Shown here piece after piece: positions 1 through 6,989 of a DNA stretch of 64,000 nt (its first letter is position 1; each line of letters starts with the position of its first letter). The position numbers and the translations under genes were made by a program. Under the pieces are notes generated by a model, which was not told the origin of the DNA, ran no database searches, and saw only the letters and a list, made by a program, of their open reading frames with translations. The stretch comes from Christiangramia bathymodioli (GTDB taxonomy: Bacteria > Bacteroidota > Bacteroidia > Flavobacteriales > Flavobacteriaceae), in the NCBI GenBank assembly GCA_009735695.1, contig SRSL01000008.1, positions 1-64,000 of the forward strand, written 5' to 3'.

Positions 1-2
1 CA

Positions 3-56
3 TTAGCCAAAGAGATCGAGAAAAAGAAACAAGACCGTTTAAAAAGAAATGGTTGA
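3..56 (+). CDS. IS3-family OrfA, C-terminal tail (partial)
   Basis: Only the last 17 codons are visible, lysine-rich (LAKEIEKKKQDRLKRNG), ending in TGA at 54-56. In IS3 elements OrfA is the helix-turn-helix and leucine-zipper protein that binds the ends and joins the transposase by frameshifting. The frame (positions divisible by 3) is +1 relative to orfB, as expected for a -1 programmed frameshift. The start lies outside the window. Confidence 0.6.
   Translation, partial: LAKEIEKKKQDRLKRNG
38..44 (+). other. Likely -1 ribosomal slippery heptamer (TTTAAAA)
   Basis: In the orfA frame the heptamer reads T-TTA-AAA, matching the canonical X-XXY-YYZ slip site. A -1 slip moves the ribosome into TTT-AAA-AAG-AAA-TGG, the frame that runs on into orfB. 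A second A-rich tract at 20-26 (G-AAA-AAG in frame) is a weaker alternative. This would normally make the OrfAB transposase. Confidence 0.55.
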
Positions 57-973
57 TCCAATGTTTTGGGATCTCGAAACAGGCCTTTTACAAGCGCCTG
101 AGATCTCTTCGTGCTCAAAATAGAAAAGAACACATCGTTCGCCAGATGGTCCTGGAGAAACGCCAGGAGATCGGCCATAGAACCGGTGGGCTTAAACTCT
201 ATGATCTGTTGAAAGAATCCATGCGCCAGCAAGGCATTAAGATGGGAAGGGATAAGTTCTATCGCTTCCTGAGAAGGCATAATTTGCTCGTGGCCCGAAC
301 TAAAAAACATCATATCACCACTTATTCTAAACACCGATTCTTTAAGTACAAGAACCTGATCAAAGACAAGGCTCCTACCCGGCCCGAACAGCTCTGAGTA
401 AGCGACATTACCTACATTAAAACCGAAAAAGGTCATGCGTACCTGGCCTTGGTTACCGATGCCTATTCCAGGCAGATCATGGGCTATAAACTGGCAAGTC
501 ATATGAAAACATCACTTTGCATCGATGCACTCAAAATGGCGCTTAGAAACAGGAAATATAAAGATCAGAAACTAATCCATCACTCCGATCGTGGGATCCA
601 GTACTGCAATCCGGAATACACCGGTTTTGCAGAGGAAAACGGACTGATCATGGGCATGACCCAGCAGTCAGATCCGTATGAAAATGCAGTCGCTGAACGA
701 ATCAATCAAACCCTCAAATATGAATACGGCTTAAAAAGAACCATTAAAAACCTTAAATTAGCCAGGAAGATGCTCAGAAGTGCCGTTGAAGTTTACAATC
801 AAAAAGGGCCACATTTTAGCCTGAATTTAAAAACACCAAAGCAGGTTCATATGTTAGGCAACCTACCCTACCGTTCCTACAAAATGAACCAGCGAAAATT
901 AGAACTATTAACCATTTAAAATGGTCTGAAAATCATTCAAAAATGGTAAACCTATTTCAGTATAAGACAATTT

Positions 974-1558
974 ATGAATCGTGTAATAATTTTTCTTTTT
1001 ATCCTTTTAAGCTTTAGCTCTTGTTCTCAAAAATGGACATTTGAAGAAAAACAGAGCAATAAGGAATTCCCATTTCATTACACCCTAAGTTTTAAAAATA
1101 CAGAAGATAAAAGTAAAATTAAACTTCAAAAAATTGAAGATACAAAGGATTCCAAATTATTATTACAAATAGTGGATAATAATATAGTTGGTATTCCGGG
1201 TGTAAGAATAAAAATTATATCACAAATAAATCAATCTACAATAGATTTGAATACTAATAATGATGGAAAAATCAGCGTAAAATTAGAACCAGGAGAATAT
1301 TTAATTAAGGTTAGCTCTTCTTCATTTGATGATTTCAGATCTGGAATAAAGATTTTGAAAAATTCAACATTAACTTTAAAAATAGAACTATTTAACAGCA
1401 AAAAATTTATTAGATATGTGGTTCATTCTAAAGAGAAATTATCTGAAAAATTACAAAATCAAATTTTTGAATGTGTGAAAAATGGACACTATACAATGAA
1501 TTTCAGTCCAACAGAATGTTCAGAAAGTAGTTTTTACAAGGTGTTTCTAGAAATTTAA
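974..1558 (+). CDS. Lipoprotein with a carboxypeptidase-regulatory-like domain
   Basis: 194 residues. The N-terminus has a short hydrophobic stretch followed by a lipobox (LLSFSSC), so it should be a lipidated envelope protein. Residues about 65-125 contain GVRIKIISQINQS, a DGKI turn and LEPGEYLIKV, which resemble one beta-sandwich CarboxypepD-regulatory/CNA-B-like repeat. The remaining C-terminal part is not recognised. The coding sequence is very AT-rich compared with the core genes further right. It starts 4 bases after the IS end and is followed by repeat block A, so it is probably the first visible gene of the cassette-like array. Function unknown. Confidence 0.75.
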   Translation: MNRVIIFLFILLSFSSCSQKWTFEEKQSNKEFPFHYTLSFKNTEDKSKIKLQKIEDTKDSKLLLQIVDNNIVGIPGVRIKIISQINQSTIDLNTNNDGKISVKLEPGEYLIKVSSSSFDDFRSGIKILKNSTLTLKIELFNSKKFIRYVVHSKEKLSEKLQNQIFECVKNGHYTMNFSPTECSESSFYKVFLEI

Positions 1559-1560
1559 AA

Positions 1561-1700
1561 CGTGCAAGATCAACGATTCATCGAAAATAACGTGTATTGT
1601 CGAAAAAGTGTATTTTAGAAAACCAATAAATAAAAACGGTAGTCCGACAACTCCGCGTCCTCATTCCCGTGATTTGCGATAATCGAACCCGTTGTGCAAC
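1561..1700 (+). repeat. attC-like intergenic repeat, block A
   Basis: First of six related intergenic blocks. It contains the conserved TATTTTAGA (1611-1619), the CCGACAACTCCGCGT segment, and ends in the box GTTGTGC at 1691-1697. Its two arms are partly complementary: AACGTGTATTG near the 5' side and CATTCCCGTGAT near the 3' side. The 5' box is degenerate (TGCAAGA near 1564). The 3' box plus AAC (1691-1700) is complementary to the box following the next gene (2346-2355). Confidence 0.65.
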
Positions 1701-1719
1701 ATTTTTAAAAAAATCCAGA

Positions 1720-2340
1720 GTGAAATTAAAATTATTGATTTTTGGCATCATAGTGAGTAATGCAATTTATGCGCAATCTGCTAAAGATGCACTTTTGCAA
1801 AAAGATATAAACGTTTTAGTAGAAGAAATGGAATTTATGTATGGTTACGACCAAACTATGCGTGAGTACACGGTTTTTAAGACTTTTGACAAATCAGAAA
1901 CAGATAGAATCGAAAATCTTCCTGATAGTTTAAGAGTTGAGGAAATGAAAAAGAGGAGATTTATATCGGACAGTATTAGCAAGTTAATTTATAAAAAATA
2001 CATTAATCCAATGGATGCTGAACATACCGAGAGAATGATAGAAATAACAAAAAAATACGGTTTTCCTAGCACTGAACGAATTAGAAAATACTACAAAAAA
2101 GAATTTGCCGATCCAGAATTTAACCCACTAATAATTTTTATCCATTCGCCGAATAGGTATTGGGATGAATTAAAGGAATTAATGTTAAAAGAGTATCAGA
2201 ATGGTATAATCAATCAATGCCAATATGGATATGCACTTTGGCAATTTACTGGACGAAAAAGCTTTCAACCAATGCTTGATAACGGATTTGAAATGGTTGA
2301 AGAAAATGGAAAAAAAACACTAAAATCAACATGTGAGTAA
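1720..2340 (+). CDS. Secreted protein, DUF6624-like (tentative)
   Basis: About 206 residues from a GTG at 1720. An upstream GTG at 1669 is rejected because it lies inside repeat block A and would put charged residues before the signal peptide. The N-terminus KLKLLIFGIIVSNAIYAQS is a classical signal peptide ending in the AQ common in flavobacteria. The middle segment HTERMIEITKKYGFPS and the following HSP and CQYGYALWQ segments resemble DUF6624-type proteins of unknown function; this is from memory and uncertain. It sits between repeat blocks A and B with complementary boxes on either side, so it looks like one mobile cassette. Confidence 0.7.
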   Translation: MKLKLLIFGIIVSNAIYAQSAKDALLQKDINVLVEEMEFMYGYDQTMREYTVFKTFDKSETDRIENLPDSLRVEEMKKRRFISDSISKLIYKKYINPMDAEHTERMIEITKKYGFPSTERIRKYYKKEFADPEFNPLIIFIHSPNRYWDELKELMLKEYQNGIINQCQYGYALWQFTGRKSFQPMLDNGFEMVEENGKKTLKSTCE

Positions 2341-2345
2341 AATAC

Positions 2346-2484
2346 GTTGCACAAGAGCGGCTCATCGCCAATAACGGGTATTTTTCAAAAATGTTATTTT
2401 AGAAACCAGGATATAAACAAAATAAGCCGACAGCTCCGCGTTACCCACTCCGTCAACTTGTATTATACGAACCCGTTGTGCTAA
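2346..2484 (+). repeat. attC-like intergenic repeat, block B
   Basis: Begins with GTTGCACAAG (2346-2355), which is 9/10 the reverse complement of GTTGTGCAAC at 1691-1700 on the other side of the gene. It contains TTATTTTAGA (2394-2403) and CCGACAGCTCCGCGT, and ends in GTTGTGC (2475-2481). It aligns with block A over its full length with few gaps. Confidence 0.7.
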
Positions 2485-2498
2485 ATTTTATTCAAACT

Positions 2499-3566
2499 AT
2501 GAACACCCTAAGAAATTTCGGATTAGTAATAATTGTTGCTTTCATAATGACAAATTGCAACAATAAAAGCGAGACTTACTATTTAACAGGCCAAGTTCAT
2601 AGTAAAAATATAAACTCCATTCTATTAAAGGGAGTGGATCAAGATCTTCGTTTCGATTCGATTATAGAAATACCAGTTGAAAATGGAAAATTTAAATATG
2701 AATATAATTTAGATTATCCTCTTGGATATGATCTAATGTTAGGAAGTGCGAAAGAAAATGGAGGTGGTAGATTTATGCCTGTTTTCCTGGATAATTCCAA
2801 TATTACCTTAGAAATTTATGAGGAAGAAAAGTTTGATCAGAATGTAATTAAAGGTGGCCAATTAAATGAGGAGTTAAATTCATTCAAAAAATATAGAGAT
2901 TCAATTTCTTCTCAAAACCCTGACTTTAATTTTCTAGATGAAATGGCATTAAGAAATACATATGTATCTGAAAATCCATCAGTTGTTTCCTATTTCTTCT
3001 TTCTTAATAAACTGATCTATTTTGAAGATCTTGTAAATGTTGAAGAAGCAGTTAAACAATACGAGATACTTTCAACAAAAAATAAAAATCATCCCTATAA
3101 CAATTTGGCTCAAAACCTACTAGTTGCCATGAAAATGGTTAAAGTCGGTAGTGAATTTATTGATTTTAGTGCTCCAGATTTGAATGGAAAATCGGTCAAT
3201 TTATCGAATGAAATACAAGGAAAAGTAGCCTTATTAGATTTGTGGGCAACATGGTGTGGACCGTGTATTAAAAAAACCAGAGAAGTGATGCCTATTTATG
3301 AAGAATATAAGGATCAGGGATTTACAATTGTAGGTGTTGCTGGCGAATTTAATAATACAGAAAGATTAGAAAGATTTCTTGAAAAGGAAAGATGGCCATG
3401 GAAAAACTTAGTTGAACTAGATCGTGAGAATAACATTTGGCTAAAATATGGAGTTGATGGAGGTGGTGGTGGAATGTTTTTAATAGATGAAAATGGTAAA
3501 CTAATAGCAATCAACCCCGATGCAGAGAAAATTAGAACAGAGTTAGAAAAGAGATTAGTGCAATAA
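2499..3566 (+). CDS. Thioredoxin-fold (TlpA/ResA-type) lipoprotein
   Basis: 355 residues from ATG 2499 (a GTG at 2478 falls inside the repeat box and is rejected). A lipoprotein signal ends in MTNC. Residues about 25-120 look like the DUF4369-type beta domain often fused to these proteins in Bacteroidota. The C-terminal third is a thioredoxin domain with the active site WATWCGPC and a following IVGVAGEF strand. The family reduces or transfers electrons to thiols in the periplasm. The coding sequence is AT-rich. It is bracketed by GTTGTGCTAA (2475) and TTAGCACAAT (3570), so it reads as one cassette. The function of the fold is secure; the substrate is unknown. Confidence 0.85.
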   Translation: MNTLRNFGLVIIVAFIMTNCNNKSETYYLTGQVHSKNINSILLKGVDQDLRFDSIIEIPVENGKFKYEYNLDYPLGYDLMLGSAKENGGGRFMPVFLDNSNITLEIYEEEKFDQNVIKGGQLNEELNSFKKYRDSISSQNPDFNFLDEMALRNTYVSENPSVVSYFFFLNKLIYFEDLVNVEEAVKQYEILSTKNKNHPYNNLAQNLLVAMKMVKVGSEFIDFSAPDLNGKSVNLSNEIQGKVALLDLWATWCGPCIKKTREVMPIYEEYKDQGFTIVGVAGEFNNTERLERFLEKERWPWKNLVELDRENNIWLKYGVDGGGGGMFLIDENGKLIAINPDAEKIRTELEKRLVQ

Positions 3567-3569
3567 AAC

Positions 3570-3702
3570 TTAGCACAATACCGCATAACTCAAATAGCGG
3601 GTAGTTTGGTGAAAATGGTTATTTTAGAAACCAATTTAAAATCAACAAACCGACAAATCCGAGTCCAAATTCCGCAACTGGCGATAGCCGAAACCGTTAG
3701 GC
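3570..3702 (+). repeat. attC-like intergenic repeat, block C
   Basis: Starts TTAGCACAAT (3570-3579), complementary to the box before the preceding gene. It ends GTTAGGC (3696-3702), complementary to the box after the next gene. The two boxes of this block do not match each other, which is what sequential cassette insertion predicts. Internal arms AGCGGGTAGTTTGG and CCAAATTCCGCA are complementary apart from small bulges. TTATTTTAGA lies at 3619-3628. Confidence 0.75.
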
Positions 3703-3734
3703 AAAATTTCATTTAACCCAAAATCAATTTCTAC

Positions 3735-4622
3735 ATGAAATTTTTAATAAATGCCCTTATTCTATTATTTGGTATTTCTGTTATCGGACAAAACCAGAAT
3801 CAAACATCTGGCGCTGTTCAATTGAAAGAGATGATAGAAGTTTATAATAAGAAGCAAATTGAAGAATATGTTGACTATCTATTACCGAGATATTATAATA
3901 ATGATCTAGCAAACAAAGAAAAGTTTGTTGAGATTTGGATGAAGATTCTAAAAAATGATTCTGATAAATTTACTTATGAAAAGTTTTTAAAATCAACCAA
4001 ATCTGGAGATCAAATTCAATCCTTATTTCAAATTGATTTCAGAGGCAAAAGCTATATAGTTGGAATTTCAAACGACGATGGTAAAACATGGAAATTTAGC
4101 CAACCAATAAATGAAAATGCTCAGTTCGGACAAATATTGAAAACTATACCTACTCTAGATCATTCTTTTGCAATAATTATTGATCCAAAATTTGGTCATC
4201 GATTAAAATATGAAATTGGAGAAAAAATTTCACCTTTCAAATATTCAGATATTTACGGTAATGAAATATCATCAGAATCCTTAAAAGGCAACGTGGTTGT
4301 ATTAAACTTTTGGGGAACCTGGTGTGCACCATGTATTAAAGAAATTCCAGAATTGAATGAATTGGTGAAAAAGTTCAAAAGTGAAAATGTAAGTTTCATT
4401 GCACCAGCGATTAATACATCGAGCGAAAATCTAGTAAATAACTTTTTACCTAAAAATCCATTTTCCTATGATATTGTATTAATTGACCAGGATAAATATA
4501 ATATCACTGCATTTCCAACTCATATAGTGATTAACAACCAAAATGTAGTTGTTGATATAATAGAAGGCTACAGCAAAGCAAATGTGGAAAAATTAAAAAA
4601 TACTATTCAAAAGGCATTATAA
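3735..4622 (+). CDS. Secreted TlpA-type thioredoxin protein
   Basis: 295 residues with an N-terminal signal peptide (MKFLINALILLFGISVIGQN). The N-terminal half (about 30-135) looks like a small alpha/beta NTF2- or DUF3887-like domain. The C-terminal half is a thioredoxin/TlpA domain with active site GTWCAPC, followed by KEIPELNEL and a cis-proline region AFPTHIVI. It should act in periplasmic thiol redox reactions. It is the second thioredoxin-fold gene in a row but is only distantly similar to the first. It is bracketed by GTTAGGCAAA (3696-3705) and TTTGCCTAAC (4626-4635), a perfect 10/10 inverted pair. Confidence 0.85.
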   Translation: MKFLINALILLFGISVIGQNQNQTSGAVQLKEMIEVYNKKQIEEYVDYLLPRYYNNDLANKEKFVEIWMKILKNDSDKFTYEKFLKSTKSGDQIQSLFQIDFRGKSYIVGISNDDGKTWKFSQPINENAQFGQILKTIPTLDHSFAIIIDPKFGHRLKYEIGEKISPFKYSDIYGNEISSESLKGNVVVLNFWGTWCAPCIKEIPELNELVKKFKSENVSFIAPAINTSSENLVNNFLPKNPFSYDIVLIDQDKYNITAFPTHIVINNQNVVVDIIEGYSKANVEKLKNTIQKAL

Positions 4623-4625
4623 AAC

Positions 4626-4761
4626 TTTGCCTAACAGCGCAATAACTCCAGATAGCGGGTAATTTGGCGAAAATGGTTATTTTAGAAAACAATTAAAATC
4701 AACAAGCCGACTACTCCGCATGCTAAATTCCGCACACTGGTATTAATCGCAGCCATGCGCA
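4626..4761 (+). repeat. attC-like intergenic repeat, block D
   Basis: Starts TTTGCCTAAC (4626-4635). The central part carries TTATTTTAGA (4677-4686) and AGCCGACTACTCCG. The arms AGCGGGTAATTTGGC (about 4652-4667) and GCTAAATTCCGCA are complementary with a two-base bulge, like the L boxes of attC sites. The 3' box is degenerate: either CATGCGC (4754-4760) or a GTTTAGG at 4765-4771. Confidence 0.65.
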
Positions 4762-4810
4762 AGCGTTTAGGATGGTTGGAACATGCAGAAAAACTAATTT
4801 AAAAAGTACT

Positions 4811-5287
4811 ATGAGAAATTTAATTTTTACACTGATATTTTTCGCTCCATTATTTATAGTTGCTCAAAGTTCTGATTATAAAGTATCTTCCTATAAAACC
4901 GAAGGAACTAAAGCTCCGAATACTCATTACATAGGAGAAGCCTGGTTAAATCCTATAATTCACGATGATCCGGAATTAGGATATAATATTACGAAAGTAA
5001 CCTTCAAGGCTAACTCGACTTTAGATTGGCACAAACACGGTTCTGTACAGGTATTAGTTATTGTAGATGGTAAAGCCTATTATCAGGAAAGAGGTAAAAA
5101 ACCTATAATTTTAACAGAGGGAGATGTAATTAGATGTGAGAAAGATACTGAGCATTGGCACTCCTCAACAAAAGATAGCGATGTTACTTATTTAGCATTC
5201 TATGGGGGAGAACAACCAACTGAATGGACAGAAGTCCTAACCCAGGAATATTATGATAATGTGCCACAAATGGTAAAAAAAGAGTAG
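4811..5287 (+). CDS. Secreted cupin-domain protein
   Basis: 158 residues from ATG 4811. A longer start at 4772 overlaps repeat block D and would bury the signal peptide. The signal peptide is MRNLIFTLIFFAPLFIVAQS. A single cupin barrel follows, with metal-ligand-like residues in LDWHKHGSVQVLVIVDG and the second motif GDVIRCEKDTEHWHSS. Similar secreted cupins are often annotated with quercetin-dioxygenase-like or decarboxylase-associated roles, but the substrate cannot be read here. It converges on the next gene across a small hairpin. Confidence 0.8.
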   Translation: MRNLIFTLIFFAPLFIVAQSSDYKVSSYKTEGTKAPNTHYIGEAWLNPIIHDDPELGYNITKVTFKANSTLDWHKHGSVQVLVIVDGKAYYQERGKKPIILTEGDVIRCEKDTEHWHSSTKDSDVTYLAFYGGEQPTEWTEVLTQEYYDNVPQMVKKE

Positions 5288-5297
5288 CTTTTCTAAA

Positions 5298-5320
5298 ACC
5301 TGTTATTTCCTGAAATAGGT
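5298..5320. terminator. Candidate bidirectional terminator
   Basis: The stem TATTTC (5304-5309) pairs with GAAATA (5312-5317) and is extended by ACC/GGT with a bulge. It is followed by an A/T-rich tail on both strands and lies between the convergent genes 4811-5287 and 5337-5801. The stem is weak and AT-rich. Confidence 0.35.
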
Positions 5321-5336
5321 AATAGAAAAAATAAAA

Positions 5337-5801
5337 TTATTGAAATACCGTAGAGGGAGTATAAGGGGAAATATCAAAAGTTAACTCCACTCCTTGACCC
5401 TTATCATAATTTTCAGTTCCGGCATTCCAGGCTACAACGCCTAATTTGACAATATCGATATCTGAACGAAAGGTGTTAGTCATATCCAGAACCACGGTGT
5501 GAATATTATGAGGAACATTCTCTATAATAACTTTTCCATTCACTACATCAAATTTTCGATCAAAGCTGAAAGATTCTCCAGTTTCGTCCTTAATTAAAAT
5601 TCCTCCCGGCTGTGCAGTATAGCCATCATTCACGTTAATATTCTCAAAATAATAAACCGTAAAATTTTGATCGACACGAATTTGTTCACTCTGATGCCAA
5701 ACAGAAGCCTTTACAAAAAAAGACCTGATTCGAGAATCATCTTCCCTTGAACAGGACAGTAAACTCAATGCCATTAAAATTAAAATAAACCTTTTTGCCA
5801 T
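5337..5801 (-). CDS. Hypothetical lipoprotein
   Basis: 154 residues. The lipoprotein signal MAKRFILILMALSLLSC is clear. The mature part is rich in beta-strand-like segments (FTVYYFENI, GKVIIENVPHNIHTVVLD) with no catalytic motif that I recognise. It is the only gene of the array on the minus strand and would share a cassette with the cupin gene in a tail-to-tail arrangement. Its own promoter should lie in 5802-5945. Confidence 0.75.
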   Translation of the reverse strand: MAKRFILILMALSLLSCSREDDSRIRSFFVKASVWHQSEQIRVDQNFTVYYFENINVNDGYTAQPGGILIKDETGESFSFDRKFDVVNGKVIIENVPHNIHTVVLDMTNTFRSDIDIVKLGVVAWNAGTENYDKGQGVELTFDISPYTPSTVFQ

Positions 5802-5945
5802 GAAAAATTTTTTAGACGGAGAAGTTATAAAAAAAATTGAGACAAATTGAAAAACATGTGATCAAAGACTACGACTTAATAAGAGTTAACCTGTAACCAG
5901 GAAAATAAATTGTAAAAACATTTTTTAGCCAATGCATACTACAAA

Positions 5946-6050
5946 GCATAAGGCAAAAAAGGTAAAAAGACAAAAATGCTTATTTTAGAGATCTATTAAA
6001 AGAAACCGGCCTTCAATTAGGAATCCAAATTTCCGCGACTTGTGTTATGC
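5946..6050 (+). repeat. attC-like intergenic repeat, block E (short)
   Basis: The 5' box is GCATAAG (5946-5952). TTATTTTAGA lies at 5980-5989, then GGAATCCAAATTTCCGCGACT aligns with blocks C and D. The 3' box is GTTATGC (6044-6050). It is shorter than the other blocks because the 5' arm is reduced. Here the two boxes of the same block are complementary. Confidence 0.55.
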
Positions 6051-6068
6051 GCGGTCTCTGTAACAAAT

Positions 6069-6743
6069 ATGTTGAAGAATTTTTTTGCTTTCATAGCCAT
6101 TCTATTATTACTTAATAGTTGCAATGATAAATTCGATCATTTAAAATTCGAAAAGGAAGTGGCATATGAAATTTTCCCACAATTAATGGATTCTCTTCAT
6201 TTGGATACTAGGGTTCCCATTCCGCCTCCACCCATGATCCATGATTCTAATGGAAAAGTAATTGGGTTCGATACAATTGAATCAAAACGACGATGGCAGG
6301 AATTTGAAACATTAAAAAAAGAATATTATAAAGATTCGGTCAAATTGGTAACAGCTATTAGGGATTCAACATTCTTGCTTGACGGGAAAGACAAAAGCGA
6401 ATTCCTAAAATATTTTAATCTTGGGAATACAGCTATTGATACAATAAATATTCATAAAAAATATAAGGTTGAAATTGATAGATTATTGGCGGATAAAAAG
6501 ATAAATTTAATATATCTGTCAGATTTGCCCGAGGGAGGAAAAATATGGAGTACTGAAGACGGTTTCTCTCTAAATTCCATTGTAACAATAAGCAGAATAC
6601 AATTTGATAAAAACAAGCACTTTGGTGTAATGACCATAGGACTTACCATTGGAATATCACATGGCAGTGGATTCAGAGTTTTTATTAAAAAAGCAAAGGA
6701 TAAATGGATAATTGATAAAATCATCCTTTCGGAAATTTCATAA
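6069..6743 (+). CDS. Hypothetical lipoprotein
   Basis: 224 residues from ATG 6069. An in-frame GTG at 6042 overlaps the repeat box and is rejected. The lipoprotein signal is MLKNFFAFIAILLLLNSC. The mature protein has a proline run (VPIPPPPMIHD) near residue 50 and a C-terminal region with a beta-rich VMTIGLTIGISHGSG segment. No known family was recognised. It lies between blocks E and F; the following box GCACTAAC (6758-6765) equals the complement of GTTATGC with one inserted base. Confidence 0.75.
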   Translation: MLKNFFAFIAILLLLNSCNDKFDHLKFEKEVAYEIFPQLMDSLHLDTRVPIPPPPMIHDSNGKVIGFDTIESKRRWQEFETLKKEYYKDSVKLVTAIRDSTFLLDGKDKSEFLKYFNLGNTAIDTINIHKKYKVEIDRLLADKKINLIYLSDLPEGGKIWSTEDGFSLNSIVTISRIQFDKNKHFGVMTIGLTIGISHGSGFRVFIKKAKDKWIIDKIILSEIS

Positions 6744-6757
6744 CAACTTACTTACTT

Positions 6758-6882
6758 GCACTAACAGCTAAATACTCAAATAGCGGGCAGTTTTCTGACA
6801 ATCCTTATTTTAAAAATAAAATTAATAAGCCACAATCCCGAGTCCTGTTTCCCGTTACCAGTAATTAACGCAGTCGTTGGAA
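6758..6882 (+). repeat. attC-like intergenic repeat, block F
   Basis: Starts GCACTAAC. It contains CAAATAGCGGGCAG, TTATTTTAAA (6805-6814) and AAGCCACAATCCCGAGTCCTG, and ends GTTGGAA (6876-6882). The arms TAGCGGGCAGTTTTCT and GTCCTGTTTCCCGTTA are complementary with small bulges although both differ from blocks C and D, which suggests the pairing is maintained. No seventh block follows the next gene, so the array appears to end here. Confidence 0.65.
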
Positions 6883-6989
6883 CTACTTTCATATATCAGA
6901 ATTTTTCCAATCATAAACTTTAAAATTTACGCAATAGCTTAAATTAAAAAGAGTTAACTTCAGCAATAGAATTCTGCTAAGCTTAAAGT

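Larger units (their letters stand above)
2..919 (+). pseudogene. IS3-family OrfB transposase (rve integrase core), broken by a stop
   Basis: The reading frame is open from the window edge, with a possible TTG start at 53. It stops at TGA 395-397 and resumes at once in the same frame to 919. The stop sits in the motif usually read as QLWVSDITYI, so one TGG-to-TGA change explains it. The catalytic DDE set is otherwise present: Asp in VSDITY just after the stop (codon 404), Asp in HHSDRGIQY, Glu in NAVAERINQ. The upstream part has the HTH_21-type region typical of IS150/IS3 OrfB. No frameshift was seen, so the inactivation looks recent, unless the stop is read through. Confidence 0.85.
1..969 (+). 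mobile_element. IS3-family insertion sequence, right part
   Basis: Seen: the tail of a small orfA, a long orfB in the -1 frame, and a right end closing in CAGTATAAGACA. Its reverse complement starts TGTCTTATACTG, the TG-initiated form usual for IS3-family terminal repeats. The left end lies outside the window, so the inverted repeat pair and target duplication cannot be checked. The IS ends only 4 bases before the start codon of the next gene, so its insertion has probably removed that gene's native leader. The orfB has an in-frame stop, so this copy is unlikely to move by itself. Confidence 0.85.

Noticed and set aside
1561-6882. Blocks A-F as a MITE or REP family
   Set aside because: The end boxes differ between copies and match across genes, not within a copy, and no constant terminal repeats or target duplications were seen; a MITE would show constant ends. 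Not fully excluded without a genome-wide search.
1561-6882. CRISPR array
   Set aside because: Units are long, separated by genes, and there are no short identical repeats with spacers or cas genes.
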